Of a DNA stretch of 64,000 bases, positions 51,569-59,145 are shown piece by piece. The first letter of the stretch is position 1. The number at the start of each line of letters is the position of its first letter. A program made the position numbers and the translations under genes. The notes beneath the pieces were generated by a model. That model was given only the letters and a program-made list of their open reading frames with translations, did not search any database and was not told the DNA's origin. This DNA comes from Pseudomonadota bacterium. GTDB lineage: Bacteria; Myxococcota; Myxococcia; Myxococcales; Myxococcaceae. The DNA is taken from positions 1 to 64,000 of the forward strand of contig JAFAAN010000129.1 in assembly GCA_023426545.1 (NCBI GenBank), written 5' to 3'.

Positions 51569-52427
51569 GACTTCACAGACGCGCATGGATGGGAAGGTGT
51601 GCCTCATCACCGGGGCCACCGGCGGTATCGGCCTGGAGGCGGCCAAGGCGCTCGCGCGCATGGGCGCCACGGTGGTGCTGGTGGGCCGCGACCCCGGCCG
51701 CACCGAGGCGGCCGTCGCCGCCGTGAAGGCGGCCGCGCCCGACGCCCAGGTGGACTGGCTCCGCGCCGACTTGACCTCCTTGAAGTCCGTGCGCGAGCTG
51801 GCGCAGACCTTCCGCGACCGCTACCCGCGGCTGGACGTGCTGCTGAACAACGCGGGGCTCATCATCGACCGGCGGCAGGTGACCGAGGACGGGCTGGAGG
51901 CCACCCTGGCCACCAACCACTTCGCGCCCTTCCTCCTGACGAACCTGCTGCTGGACGTGATGAAGGCCACCGGCCCGGCGCGCATCATCAACGTGTCGTC
52001 GGATGCGCACGCCGCGGGCAAGCTCGACTTCGATGACCTGCAGAGCGAGCGGAGCTATATCGGCTTCCGCGTGTACGGCACGTCGAAGCTGGCCAACATC
52101 CTGTTCACCCGCGCGCTGGCGAAGCGGCTGGAGGGCACGCGGGTGACGGCCAACGCCCTGCACCCGGGCGTGGTGCGCACGGGCTTCGGCCACAACACCC
52201 AGGGGTTCTTCCGCCACGTCGTCAAGCTGGGCGCGGCGTTCATGATTTCGGCGGAGAAGGGAGCGCGGACGTCCGTGTACCTGGCGTCCTCGCCCGAAGT
52301 GGAAGCAGTGTCCGGGCAGTACTTCTACAAATGCCGCCCGAAGAAGCCGTCGTCCGCGGCGCGGGACGACGCCCTCGCGGAGCGGCTCTGGCAGGTGAGC
52401 GAGCAGCTCACGGGAGTCAAGGGATGA
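51567..52427 (+). CDS. Short-chain dehydrogenase (retinol-dehydrogenase-like)
   Basis: A 286-residue SDR with the cofactor motif TGATGGIGLEAA, LLNNAGLI, the catalytic Ser in INVSSDAHA and YGTSKLAN (YxxxK). It resembles retinol dehydrogenase/WW-oxidoreductase-like enzymes acting on lipophilic alcohols or ketones. Two starts are possible: TTG 51567 with GGAGG seven bases upstream, or ATG 51585 without a visible site. It overlaps the GST gene by four bases (ATGA). Confidence 0.88.
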   Translation: MTSQTRMDGKVCLITGATGGIGLEAAKALARMGATVVLVGRDPGRTEAAVAAVKAAAPDAQVDWLRADLTSLKSVRELAQTFRDRYPRLDVLLNNAGLIIDRRQVTEDGLEATLATNHFAPFLLTNLLLDVMKATGPARIINVSSDAHAAGKLDFDDLQSERSYIGFRVYGTSKLANILFTRALAKRLEGTRVTANALHPGVVRTGFGHNTQGFFRHVVKLGAAFMISAEKGARTSVYLASSPEVEAVSGQYFYKCRPKKPSSAARDDALAERLWQVSEQLTGVKG

Positions 52428-53053
52428 TCGACCTGTATACGTTCGCGACGCCCAACGGGCAGAAGGTCTCCATCGCCCTGGAGGAGCTGGGCCTCCAGTA
52501 CAAGACGCACGTGGTGGACATCACGAAGGGCGAGCAGTTCAAGCCCGAGTTCCTGGCCATCAACCCCAACAACAAGATTCCGGCCATCGTCGACCACGCG
52601 ACGCAAGACCACCGCCCGCTCACCGTCTTCGAGTCGGGCGCCATCCTCATCTACCTGGCGGAGAAGACGGGCAAGCTCCTGCCGTCCAATCCGCGCGGCC
52701 GGGCCGCGGTCCTGGAGTGGCTGATGTTCCAGATGGGCGGCGCGGGCCCCATGTTCGGCCAGCTCAACCACTTCGCCCGCTTCGCATCCAAGAAGGTGCC
52801 CTACGGCATCGAGCGCTACCACGGTGAGTCCAAGCGGCTGGTGGGCGTGCTCGACGGCAAGCTGGGCACGGGGGACTATGTCGCGGGCCGCTACTCCATC
52901 GCGGACATCGCGCTGTACCCGTGGGTGGCGAGCACCCACGCCCACTTCCCCGAGCTGTTCCGGGGCCGGAGCAACATCGCGCAGTGGCTCCACCGCGTGG
53001 GCAGCCGGCCCGCCGTGGAGCGCGGCATGAAGGTGCCCCAGCTCGACAAGTAG
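52424..53053 (+). CDS. Glutathione S-transferase (YfcG/Ure2p-like)
   Basis: A 209-residue GST beginning IDLYTFATPNGQKVSIALEELGL, the signature of the nu/Ure2p-like class with Thr/Asn in the active site, plus INPNNKIPAIVDH (cis-Pro) and VFESGAILIYLAEKTG. The C-terminal YSIADIALYPWVA helix is conserved. Such enzymes often have disulfide-reductase activity with glutathione. Coupled to the SDR gene by a four-base overlap. Confidence 0.9.
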   Translation: MIDLYTFATPNGQKVSIALEELGLQYKTHVVDITKGEQFKPEFLAINPNNKIPAIVDHATQDHRPLTVFESGAILIYLAEKTGKLLPSNPRGRAAVLEWLMFQMGGAGPMFGQLNHFARFASKKVPYGIERYHGESKRLVGVLDGKLGTGDYVAGRYSIADIALYPWVASTHAHFPELFRGRSNIAQWLHRVGSRPAVERGMKVPQLDK

Positions 53054-53119
53054 TCCCCCTGCCCTCCCCGGGGCATGGTGGCTGGATGGCCGCCGTGCCC
53101 CCAGGTGTTTCTCCCAGTC

Positions 53120-54586
53120 ATGGCCACGCTCGAACAGCTCCGCTTCGACAACACCTATGCACGCCTGCCCGCCGGGTTCGGCGCGCGCGTCCAGCCCAGC
53201 CCCTTCCCAGACGCGAAGCTGGCGAGCGTCAACCCCGCCGCCTTGAAGCTCCTGGACCTGGCGCCCGAGGAGGCACGGCGGCCGGAGCTCGTCGCCGCGC
53301 TGGGCGGCGCCCAGCCCCTGCCCGGCATGGAGCCCTTTGCCATGGTGTACGCGGGGCACCAGTTCGGCGTGTACGTGCCCCGGCTGGGCGACGGCCGCGC
53401 CCTGCTGCTGGGCGAGGTCCGCAACGCCGCCGGCGCGAAGTGGGACTTGCACCTCAAGGGGGGAGGCCCCACGCCCTTCTCGCGCGGCGGCGACGGGCGC
53501 GCGGTGCTGCGCTCCACCATCCGCGAGTACCTGTGTGGCGAGGCCATGCACGGCCTGGGCATCCCCACCACGCGCGGCCTGTGCATCATCGGCAGCCAGG
53601 AGCCCGTGTACCGCGAGGCGGTGGAGACCGGCGCGATGCTGGTGCGGATGGCGCCGTCTCACGTGCGCTTCGGCACCTTCGAGTTCTTCCACCACACCGA
53701 GCAGCCCGGGCATGTCGCCACGCTGGCGGACCACGTCATCGCCGAGCACTTCCCGCACCTGGCGGGGCAGGAGGGGCGCCACGCGCGCTTCTACGCGGAG
53801 GTGGTGGAGCGCACCGCGCGGCTGATTGCACAGTGGCAGGCGGTGGGCTTCGCCCACGGGGTGATGAACACGGACAACATGTCCATCCTCGGCCTCACGC
53901 TGGACTACGGGCCGTTCGGCTTCATGGACGACTTCGAGCCGGGCTTCATCTGCAACCACTCCGACGACCGGGGCCGCTACGCCTTCGACCAGCAGCCGCG
54001 CATCGGCCTGTGGAACCTGGCCTGCCTGGGCGAAGCGCTGCTCACCCTCATCACGGAGGACGAGGCCCGCGCGGCCCTGGGCACCTACCAGCCCACCTTC
54101 AACGCCCACTTTCTGGCGCTGATGCGCGCGAAGCTTGGCCTGCGGGAGCCCCGCGAAGAGGACCGCGAGCTGGTGAGCCAGCTCTTCACCTGCATGGCCG
54201 AAGCGCGAGTGGACTACACGCGCTTCTTCCGCGCGCTCTGCCGGTTCTCCTCGGAGGACGCGGCGGCGCCGGGGCCCGTGCGCGCGCTGTTCTCCACGCC
54301 CGCGGGCTTCGATGCGTGGTCCGGACAGTACCGGGCGCGGCTGGCCGCCGAGGGCAGCGTGGACGCCGAGCGCCACGCGCGCATGGACCGGACCAACCCC
54401 AGGTACGTGCTGCGCAACTGGGTGGCCCAGGAGGCCATCTCCCGCGCCGAGGCCGGGGACTTCTCGCTCGTGGACCGGCTGCTCGGCGTGCTGGCGGACC
54501 CCTTCGCGGAGCACCCTGACGCGGAGCCCTATGCGGCGGCGCCCCCGGCCTGGGGCCGGCACCTGGCGGTGAGCTGCAGCTCCTGA
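53120..54586 (+). CDS. selO: Protein adenylyltransferase SelO (YdiU)
   Basis: A 488-residue pseudokinase-fold enzyme that transfers AMP to Ser, Thr or Tyr of target proteins in redox stress. Landmarks are MVYAGHQFGVYVPRLGDGRA, LHLKGGGPTPFSRGGDGRAV, HGVMNTDNMSI and DYGPFGFMDDFEPGF. The C-terminal Cys-Ser-Ser (VSCSS) is in the position of the Sec/Cys of the family. The frame opens 15 codons earlier, but ATG 53120 (MATLEQLRFDNTYARLP) is the usual family start. Confidence 0.93.
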   Translation: MATLEQLRFDNTYARLPAGFGARVQPSPFPDAKLASVNPAALKLLDLAPEEARRPELVAALGGAQPLPGMEPFAMVYAGHQFGVYVPRLGDGRALLLGEVRNAAGAKWDLHLKGGGPTPFSRGGDGRAVLRSTIREYLCGEAMHGLGIPTTRGLCIIGSQEPVYREAVETGAMLVRMAPSHVRFGTFEFFHHTEQPGHVATLADHVIAEHFPHLAGQEGRHARFYAEVVERTARLIAQWQAVGFAHGVMNTDNMSILGLTLDYGPFGFMDDFEPGFICNHSDDRGRYAFDQQPRIGLWNLACLGEALLTLITEDEARAALGTYQPTFNAHFLALMRAKLGLREPREEDRELVSQLFTCMAEARVDYTRFFRALCRFSSEDAAAPGPVRALFSTPAGFDAWSGQYRARLAAEGSVDAERHARMDRTNPRYVLRNWVAQEAISRAEAGDFSLVDRLLGVLADPFAEHPDAEPYAAAPPAWGRHLAVSCSS

Positions 54587-54621
54587 CGCTCCGCCGCCCG
54601 AAGGGTTGAGGAGGCGAAGCT

Positions 54622-54645
54622 TCCGGCAAGGACGCGCTTGCCGGA
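54622..54645 (+). other. Hairpin in the leader of the pyrophosphatase gene
   Basis: A perfect nine-bp stem (TCCGGCAAG at 54622-54630 with 54637-54645) and six-base loop, 29 bases ahead of the start codon and about 35 bases after the SelO stop. No T tract follows. It could end SelO transcription weakly or shape the 5' leader. Confidence 0.35.
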
Positions 54646-54674
54646 GGGCAGCGCCGGCCCAACCTTTGCTGTCC

Positions 54675-55205
54675 ATGGCGACGGACCTGACCCGGCTGCC
54701 CTTGCGGGGGAAGCAAGGCGCATTTCACGTCATCGTCGAGTCTCCCCGGGGCTCCACGGTGAAGCTCAAGTACGACCCGGCGCTGAGGGCCTTCACGCTC
54801 TCCCGGCCCCTCACGCGGGGGCTGTGCTACCCCTTCGACTGGGGCTTCATCCCCTCCACCCAGGGGCCTGACGGGGACCCGCTGGATGCCATGGTGTACT
54901 GGGATGACGCGAGCTGGCCCGGCGTGGTGCTGCCCTGCCGCGCGCTCGGCGTGCTCCAGGTGGACCAGAAGCAGCGCGGCGGCGGACGCGAGCGCAATGA
55001 CCGCATCCTCGCCGTCCCCATCACGCCGTCCCGCGTGGGGCACCTGACGGACCTCCACCAGCTGCCACGGCGCGAGCGCGAGGAGCTGGAGCACTTCTTC
55101 CTCGCCGCCGTGCACTTCGAGGACAAGGACGCGCGCATCCTGGGCTGGGAGGGCCCCGAGGGCGCCGAGCGGATGCTGCGCCAGTACGGCACCGCGGAGG
55201 AATAG
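54675..55205 (+). CDS. ppa: Inorganic pyrophosphatase
   Basis: A 176-residue soluble family-I pyrophosphatase that hydrolyses PPi to phosphate. The signature DGDPLD is present (residues about 66-71), with upstream active-site residues in VIVESPRGSTVKLKYD and YPFDWGFIPSTQ. ATG 54675 gives the expected N-terminus; a longer frame exists but lacks family character. The CHAD gene begins directly after its stop. Confidence 0.92.
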   Translation: MATDLTRLPLRGKQGAFHVIVESPRGSTVKLKYDPALRAFTLSRPLTRGLCYPFDWGFIPSTQGPDGDPLDAMVYWDDASWPGVVLPCRALGVLQVDQKQRGGGRERNDRILAVPITPSRVGHLTDLHQLPRREREELEHFFLAAVHFEDKDARILGWEGPEGAERMLRQYGTAEE

Positions 55206-56102
55206 ATGGCCCAACCCACGCCCATCCGGGGGCTCGGCCCCGACAGCCGCCTGGGGGACGCCGCGCGCCGCATCCTCGCCGGCCGGCTCGCGGACGTCCG
55301 CAAGCCCGAGGCCGGCTTCCAGGAGGCAGTAGATGACACCTCCGTCCACGACATGCGCGTGGCCACCCGGCGCCTGCGCGCGGCCCTGAAAATCTTCCGG
55401 CCGCTGGGCGGCATGAAGAAGCTGGAGCGCGACGTGAAGCGCATCCAGGACGCGCTGGGCGGCGTGCGGGACGTGCACGTCCAGTCCGCGTGGCTGGCGA
55501 GCGTGGCCCAGAAGGTGAACAAGAAGCCCCAGGTGCGCGCCGGCATCCAGGCCCTGCGAGCGCAGCGGCTGGCCGCGCTGGAGTCACACGAGGCCCAGCT
55601 CCACGCGGAGCTGGAGCGCTGGGTGGACAGGACGGTGCCGCGCCTGCTGCGCAAGCTGGACGCGCTCAATGACCCACACCGCTTCGGCGGCCGCCGCGTC
55701 CGGGACGGCCTGCGCCTGCGCCTGCGGCGCGTGCAGAAGCGAATCGACTCCTACCTGGACGCGGGCGACGCGGCCTCCGCCCATGCGCTGCGCAAGGAGC
55801 TGAAGCGGCTGCGCTACGAGCTGGAGATCTTCCAGCCCGCCATCCGGCGCACGCTCGACGCGCTGCTGGAGGTGCTCGTTCCCCTCCAGGACGGCCTGGG
55901 CGAGCTGCATGACGCCGACGTGCGGCTGGAGCTGTTCGAGCGGCTCGCCGCGGAGTCCCCGCCCCGGGAGCGCAAGTCCGCCCGGGCCCTGCTGCCGCTC
56001 GTGCGCGAGGAGCGGACGAAGCACGCGGCGGAGATTGCCCGCGAAGTCCAGCGCTGGCGCACGGAGGAGATTCCCCGGCGGCTGCGCCGCATGCTGGCGT
56101 GA
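55206..56102 (+). CDS. CHAD-domain protein
   Basis: A 298-residue helical protein of the CHAD family (VHDMRVATRRLRAALKIF, RDVKRIQDALGGVRDVHV, HALRKELKRLRYELE), with many conserved Arg, Lys and His on helices. CHAD domains bind inorganic polyphosphate and are often linked to CYTH triphosphatases. Here no CYTH domain is attached; the gene starts on the base after the pyrophosphatase stop, tying it to phosphate polymer or pyrophosphate metabolism (inference). Confidence 0.88.
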   Translation: MAQPTPIRGLGPDSRLGDAARRILAGRLADVRKPEAGFQEAVDDTSVHDMRVATRRLRAALKIFRPLGGMKKLERDVKRIQDALGGVRDVHVQSAWLASVAQKVNKKPQVRAGIQALRAQRLAALESHEAQLHAELERWVDRTVPRLLRKLDALNDPHRFGGRRVRDGLRLRLRRVQKRIDSYLDAGDAASAHALRKELKRLRYELEIFQPAIRRTLDALLEVLVPLQDGLGELHDADVRLELFERLAAESPPRERKSARALLPLVREERTKHAAEIAREVQRWRTEEIPRRLRRMLA

Positions 56103-56152
56103 CGGGACACCTGACGGGCACCAACCCGTTCAGAGCCCTGCGTCCCAATCCC

Positions 56153-56854
56153 TCACATGTAATTGAAGGGCATGCTGATGGAGAGGGTGTGGAGGAGCTG
56201 GTCCGTCTTCGCGGAGGGCCGGCGCGTGAAGGCGTTGAGGTAGCCCACCTCCACGGACGCGTGGTCTCCGTACTTCCACCCCGCCCCCAGGAACACGCGG
56301 TTCATGTCGAAGCCCGCGCCGGGGCCGCGCTCCACCGAGTTGAGGTGGTAGTAGACCTCATCCCAGACGATGAGGGACAGCCGGCCCTCGGCCGCCACGG
56401 GCCTCGCGGCGCGAAGCATGACCCGCGCCCGGAGGGAGACTTCCGTCGTCCCGGGCAGGAAGCGCTGCTCCAGGCGCGCACGCAGCGTCCCGCGCACCGG
56501 CCCCAGCGTCGGCGTGTAGAGATATTGCTGGTAGAGCCGGCTCTCCCCCTGCCGCAGGGCCGGGTCTCCGTCCCAGACCCAGAGCGGAATCCAGCCGTAG
56601 CCCAGCCACAGCGACATGTCCTGGCCGAGTCGCAGCCCACCCGCGGAGCGGAGGACGGCGCGGGCATCGTCCTTGCCGAAGCGCGGCTGGGCCTCCAGGT
56701 AATAGAGGACGTCGTCCCCGATGCCGCCCTGTGCCGTCACGGTGTACCAGAGCTGGGCTTCCGCGCGGACGGGCCGGGCCTCCACGGCGCCGAGGGGAAC
56801 GACGAACAACAGACCGATGAGCGACAGCAGCGTCTCCGGGCGCAGGGTCCCCAT
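56153..56854 (-). CDS. DUF2490 outer-membrane beta-barrel-like protein
   Basis: A 233-residue exported protein with a signal peptide (LLSLIGLLFVVPLGAVEARP) and repeated amphipathic beta strands (AEAQLWYTVTAQGGI, LSLWLGYGWIPLW-like stretches, RLEQRFLPG), ending with an aromatic-flanked strand (HTLSISMPFNYM) as in outer-membrane barrels. This matches DUF2490. No function is known. The ATG at 56854 starts the signal peptide; the gene is divergent from the Hsp70-like gene. Confidence 0.78.
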   Translation of the reverse strand: MGTLRPETLLSLIGLLFVVPLGAVEARPVRAEAQLWYTVTAQGGIGDDVLYYLEAQPRFGKDDARAVLRSAGGLRLGQDMSLWLGYGWIPLWVWDGDPALRQGESRLYQQYLYTPTLGPVRGTLRARLEQRFLPGTTEVSLRARVMLRAARPVAAEGRLSLIVWDEVYYHLNSVERGPGAGFDMNRVFLGAGWKYGDHASVEVGYLNAFTRRPSAKTDQLLHTLSISMPFNYM

Positions 56855-56998
56855 GCCTGGAGCATGGAATGGGAGATGCGACGGTCGCAAGCGCGGCGGT
56901 GGGCTGCACCTGCGCCCGTCTCCCTGGCCACCCTCCTCCATTCGTTGGTGCACGAAGCGCTGTCCAAGGGAGACCTTTGGCGATAAGGGGCGCCCCCC

Positions 56999-58255
56999 AT
57001 GCGTGCGTGCGGACTCGATTTCGGAACCAGCAACACCGCCGCGGCCCTGCCCGACGGCACGGTGCTCCCCCTGCAACCCCATACCCCGGAGGCGCGTCTC
57101 TTCCGCTCCGTCCTCTTCTTCCCGGATGACGAGCAGGAAATCCACGCCGGCGCCGACGCCATCCACCGCTACCTGGAGGACAACACGGGACGCTTCATCC
57201 AGTCCGTGAAGTCCTTCCTCCACTCCAGCTCCTTCCGCGCCACCCAGGTGAAGGGGCGCACGTACACCATCGAGGAGCTGGTGGCCGTGCTGCTGCGCCG
57301 CGTGCGGGACGCCGCCGCGGGCCCCATGGGCGGCGCGCCGGAGGCCGTGGTGCTCGGCCGTCCCGCCGTCTTCACGCCAGACCCGGCCGCGGATGCCCTG
57401 GCCCAGCAGCGCCTGCTGCGCGCCGCGGAGCTCGCGGGCTTCCAGCACGTGCAGTTCCTCATCGAGCCCATCGCCGCCGCGCTCGCCTACGAGGCGCAGC
57501 TCACCCGCGACGAGCTGGTCCTGGTGGCGGACTTCGGCGCCGGCACCACCGACCTCACCCTGATGCGGCTGGGCCCCCACCGCCGGGGCAACCCGGACCG
57601 GCGCCAGGACGTGGTGGGCTCCGCGGGCGTGCGCATCGGCGGTGACCGCTTCGACGCCGAAATCATGCGCCACAAGCTGCTGCCCCGCTTCGGCGCGGGC
57701 TCCACCTACCGGGTGCGCGGCTTCAGCGACAAGCGGCTGCCCATTCCCCAGCACATCCTGGCGAAGCTGCTCTCCTGGCACGAGATGTCCTTCATCCGGG
57801 AGAAGTCCACCCAGGAGCTGCTGGAGACCATGCTCGACACGAGCGACCGCAAGGCGGAAATCCAGGCCCTGTACGACCTCGTCATGGACAACCTGGGCTA
57901 CCGCCTCTTCCGCGCCATCGAAGCGGCCAAGGTGCGCCTGTCCAAAGAGGACGAGGCCACGGTGGACTTCGATGAGGCCCGCATCCTCCTCCACGAGCCC
58001 ATCACCCGCGCGGAGTTCGATGCCTACAGCCAGCCGCTGCTGGATGAGCTGGACCAGTGCACCGCGCGCCTGCTGGAGCAGCACGCGGAGGCGAAGGACA
58101 TCGACGCGGTGTTCCTCACCGGCGGCTCCTCGCAGATTCCCGCAGTGCGCCAGCTCTACGTGCGCCGCTTCGGCGAGGCGCGCGTGCGCACCGCGGACGC
58201 CTTCACCTCCGTGGCGGAGGGGCTCGGGCGCGCCGCGGCGCACCTGTCCGTCTGA
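56999..58255 (+). CDS. yegD: Hsp70-family protein, short YegD-like form
   Basis: A 418-residue Hsp70-type ATPase with GLDFGTSNTAAALPDG (phosphate 1), FLIEPIAAALAYEA, VLVADFGAGTTDLTLM (phosphate 2) and VFLTGGSSQIPAVRQL (adenosine). It ends after the nucleotide-binding domain and lacks the DnaK substrate-binding domain, as in E. coli YegD. A chaperone role on its own is therefore doubtful. Confidence 0.88.
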   Translation: MRACGLDFGTSNTAAALPDGTVLPLQPHTPEARLFRSVLFFPDDEQEIHAGADAIHRYLEDNTGRFIQSVKSFLHSSSFRATQVKGRTYTIEELVAVLLRRVRDAAAGPMGGAPEAVVLGRPAVFTPDPAADALAQQRLLRAAELAGFQHVQFLIEPIAAALAYEAQLTRDELVLVADFGAGTTDLTLMRLGPHRRGNPDRRQDVVGSAGVRIGGDRFDAEIMRHKLLPRFGAGSTYRVRGFSDKRLPIPQHILAKLLSWHEMSFIREKSTQELLETMLDTSDRKAEIQALYDLVMDNLGYRLFRAIEAAKVRLSKEDEATVDFDEARILLHEPITRAEFDAYSQPLLDELDQCTARLLEQHAEAKDIDAVFLTGGSSQIPAVRQLYVRRFGEARVRTADAFTSVAEGLGRAAAHLSV

Positions 58256-58276
58256 GCCAGACGTCCGGGACGGGGC

Positions 58277-59143
58277 CTACGGGCCCACGTCCACGGTGCG
58301 GCTCAGCCACCCCACCCCGCCCCGGCCATCGCGCGCCACCACCCAGAAGGTGACGCGCTGGGGCCTCTCCGGCGTCTCATACCGGGTCGTCGGGTCCCCC
58401 GGCCGCCCCTCCACCGGCTCCTGGGAGCGGAACGCCTTCACCTCGCCGTCGCCGGTGGCGAACCAGCTGAAGAACACCTGCTCCGGGCGAGGCCCCTCCT
58501 CCGTCTCGTAGAGCTCCACGCTGCCCTCGGCCAGCACCGGCAGGAAGGTCACCTCGCGGCCCACGGGCAGCGGGCCGGTGAGGGGCACGCCGTCCCAGAA
58601 GACGTCCGACACCACCGGGTTGTGGTTGGGCGTGGCGGTGGCACGCAGCATCACCCGGCGCACGCCGCGCTCGGTGCCCTCGGGCGTGCCGCTGCCATCC
58701 GTGGCCTCGTAGCCCACGAAGAGGGGAAGGCCCTGGGCCAGCGCCGCCCGCAGCGCCGGGTCCGCGGGGTCCAGCGCGCCGCCTCCCGGATGGGCGGCCT
58801 CCAGCGCCTCCAGCAGCACCGCCTGCACGTCCGGGTCCTGGAGCGACAGCTCGCCGTCCGGCAGCGGCACGCCGTTCTCCCCCGGGCACCGCCCGTCATA
58901 GGGATTGCCGGTGAAGCGGCACAGGGCGTAGCTCACGGTGACGGGGCGCGCGTCCGGCGTCACCGCGAGCGCGTTGAACGTCACGGGTCCCGGCAGGGTG
59001 GAGGCGTCCGGGGCCAGCGCCAGCTCGGCGGGCTCGGCCTGGATGGCCAGCACGCGCACGCGCCGGATTTCGCTCTGCAGCTCGAAGTCGGGGCCGCAGC
59101 CGGCGAGGAGCAACATCCCCAGCGCGGAGAGGAAAGGACGCAT
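58277..59143 (-). CDS. Lipoprotein linked to the TonB-dependent receptor
   Basis: A 288-residue lipoprotein (MRPFLSALGMLLLAGCGPD, Cys at residue 16). The mature part has no recognised family; it contains beta-rich segments (PVTVSYALCRFTGNPYDGRC, VRRVMLRATATPNHNPVVSD, RVTFWVVARDGRGGVGWLSR), the last like an immunoglobulin-type strand. It begins two bases after the receptor stop, so the two are co-transcribed and it may be the receptor's surface or periplasmic partner. Confidence 0.72.
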   Translation of the reverse strand: MRPFLSALGMLLLAGCGPDFELQSEIRRVRVLAIQAEPAELALAPDASTLPGPVTFNALAVTPDARPVTVSYALCRFTGNPYDGRCPGENGVPLPDGELSLQDPDVQAVLLEALEAAHPGGGALDPADPALRAALAQGLPLFVGYEATDGSGTPEGTERGVRRVMLRATATPNHNPVVSDVFWDGVPLTGPLPVGREVTFLPVLAEGSVELYETEEGPRPEQVFFSWFATGDGEVKAFRSQEPVEGRPGDPTTRYETPERPQRVTFWVVARDGRGGVGWLSRTVDVGP

Positions 59144-59145
59144 GC

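Noticed and set aside
56855..58243. Minus-strand frame continuing upstream of the DUF2490 gene
   Set aside because: It runs antisense through the Hsp70-like gene; only the part from 56854 downward has a signal peptide and beta-barrel character.
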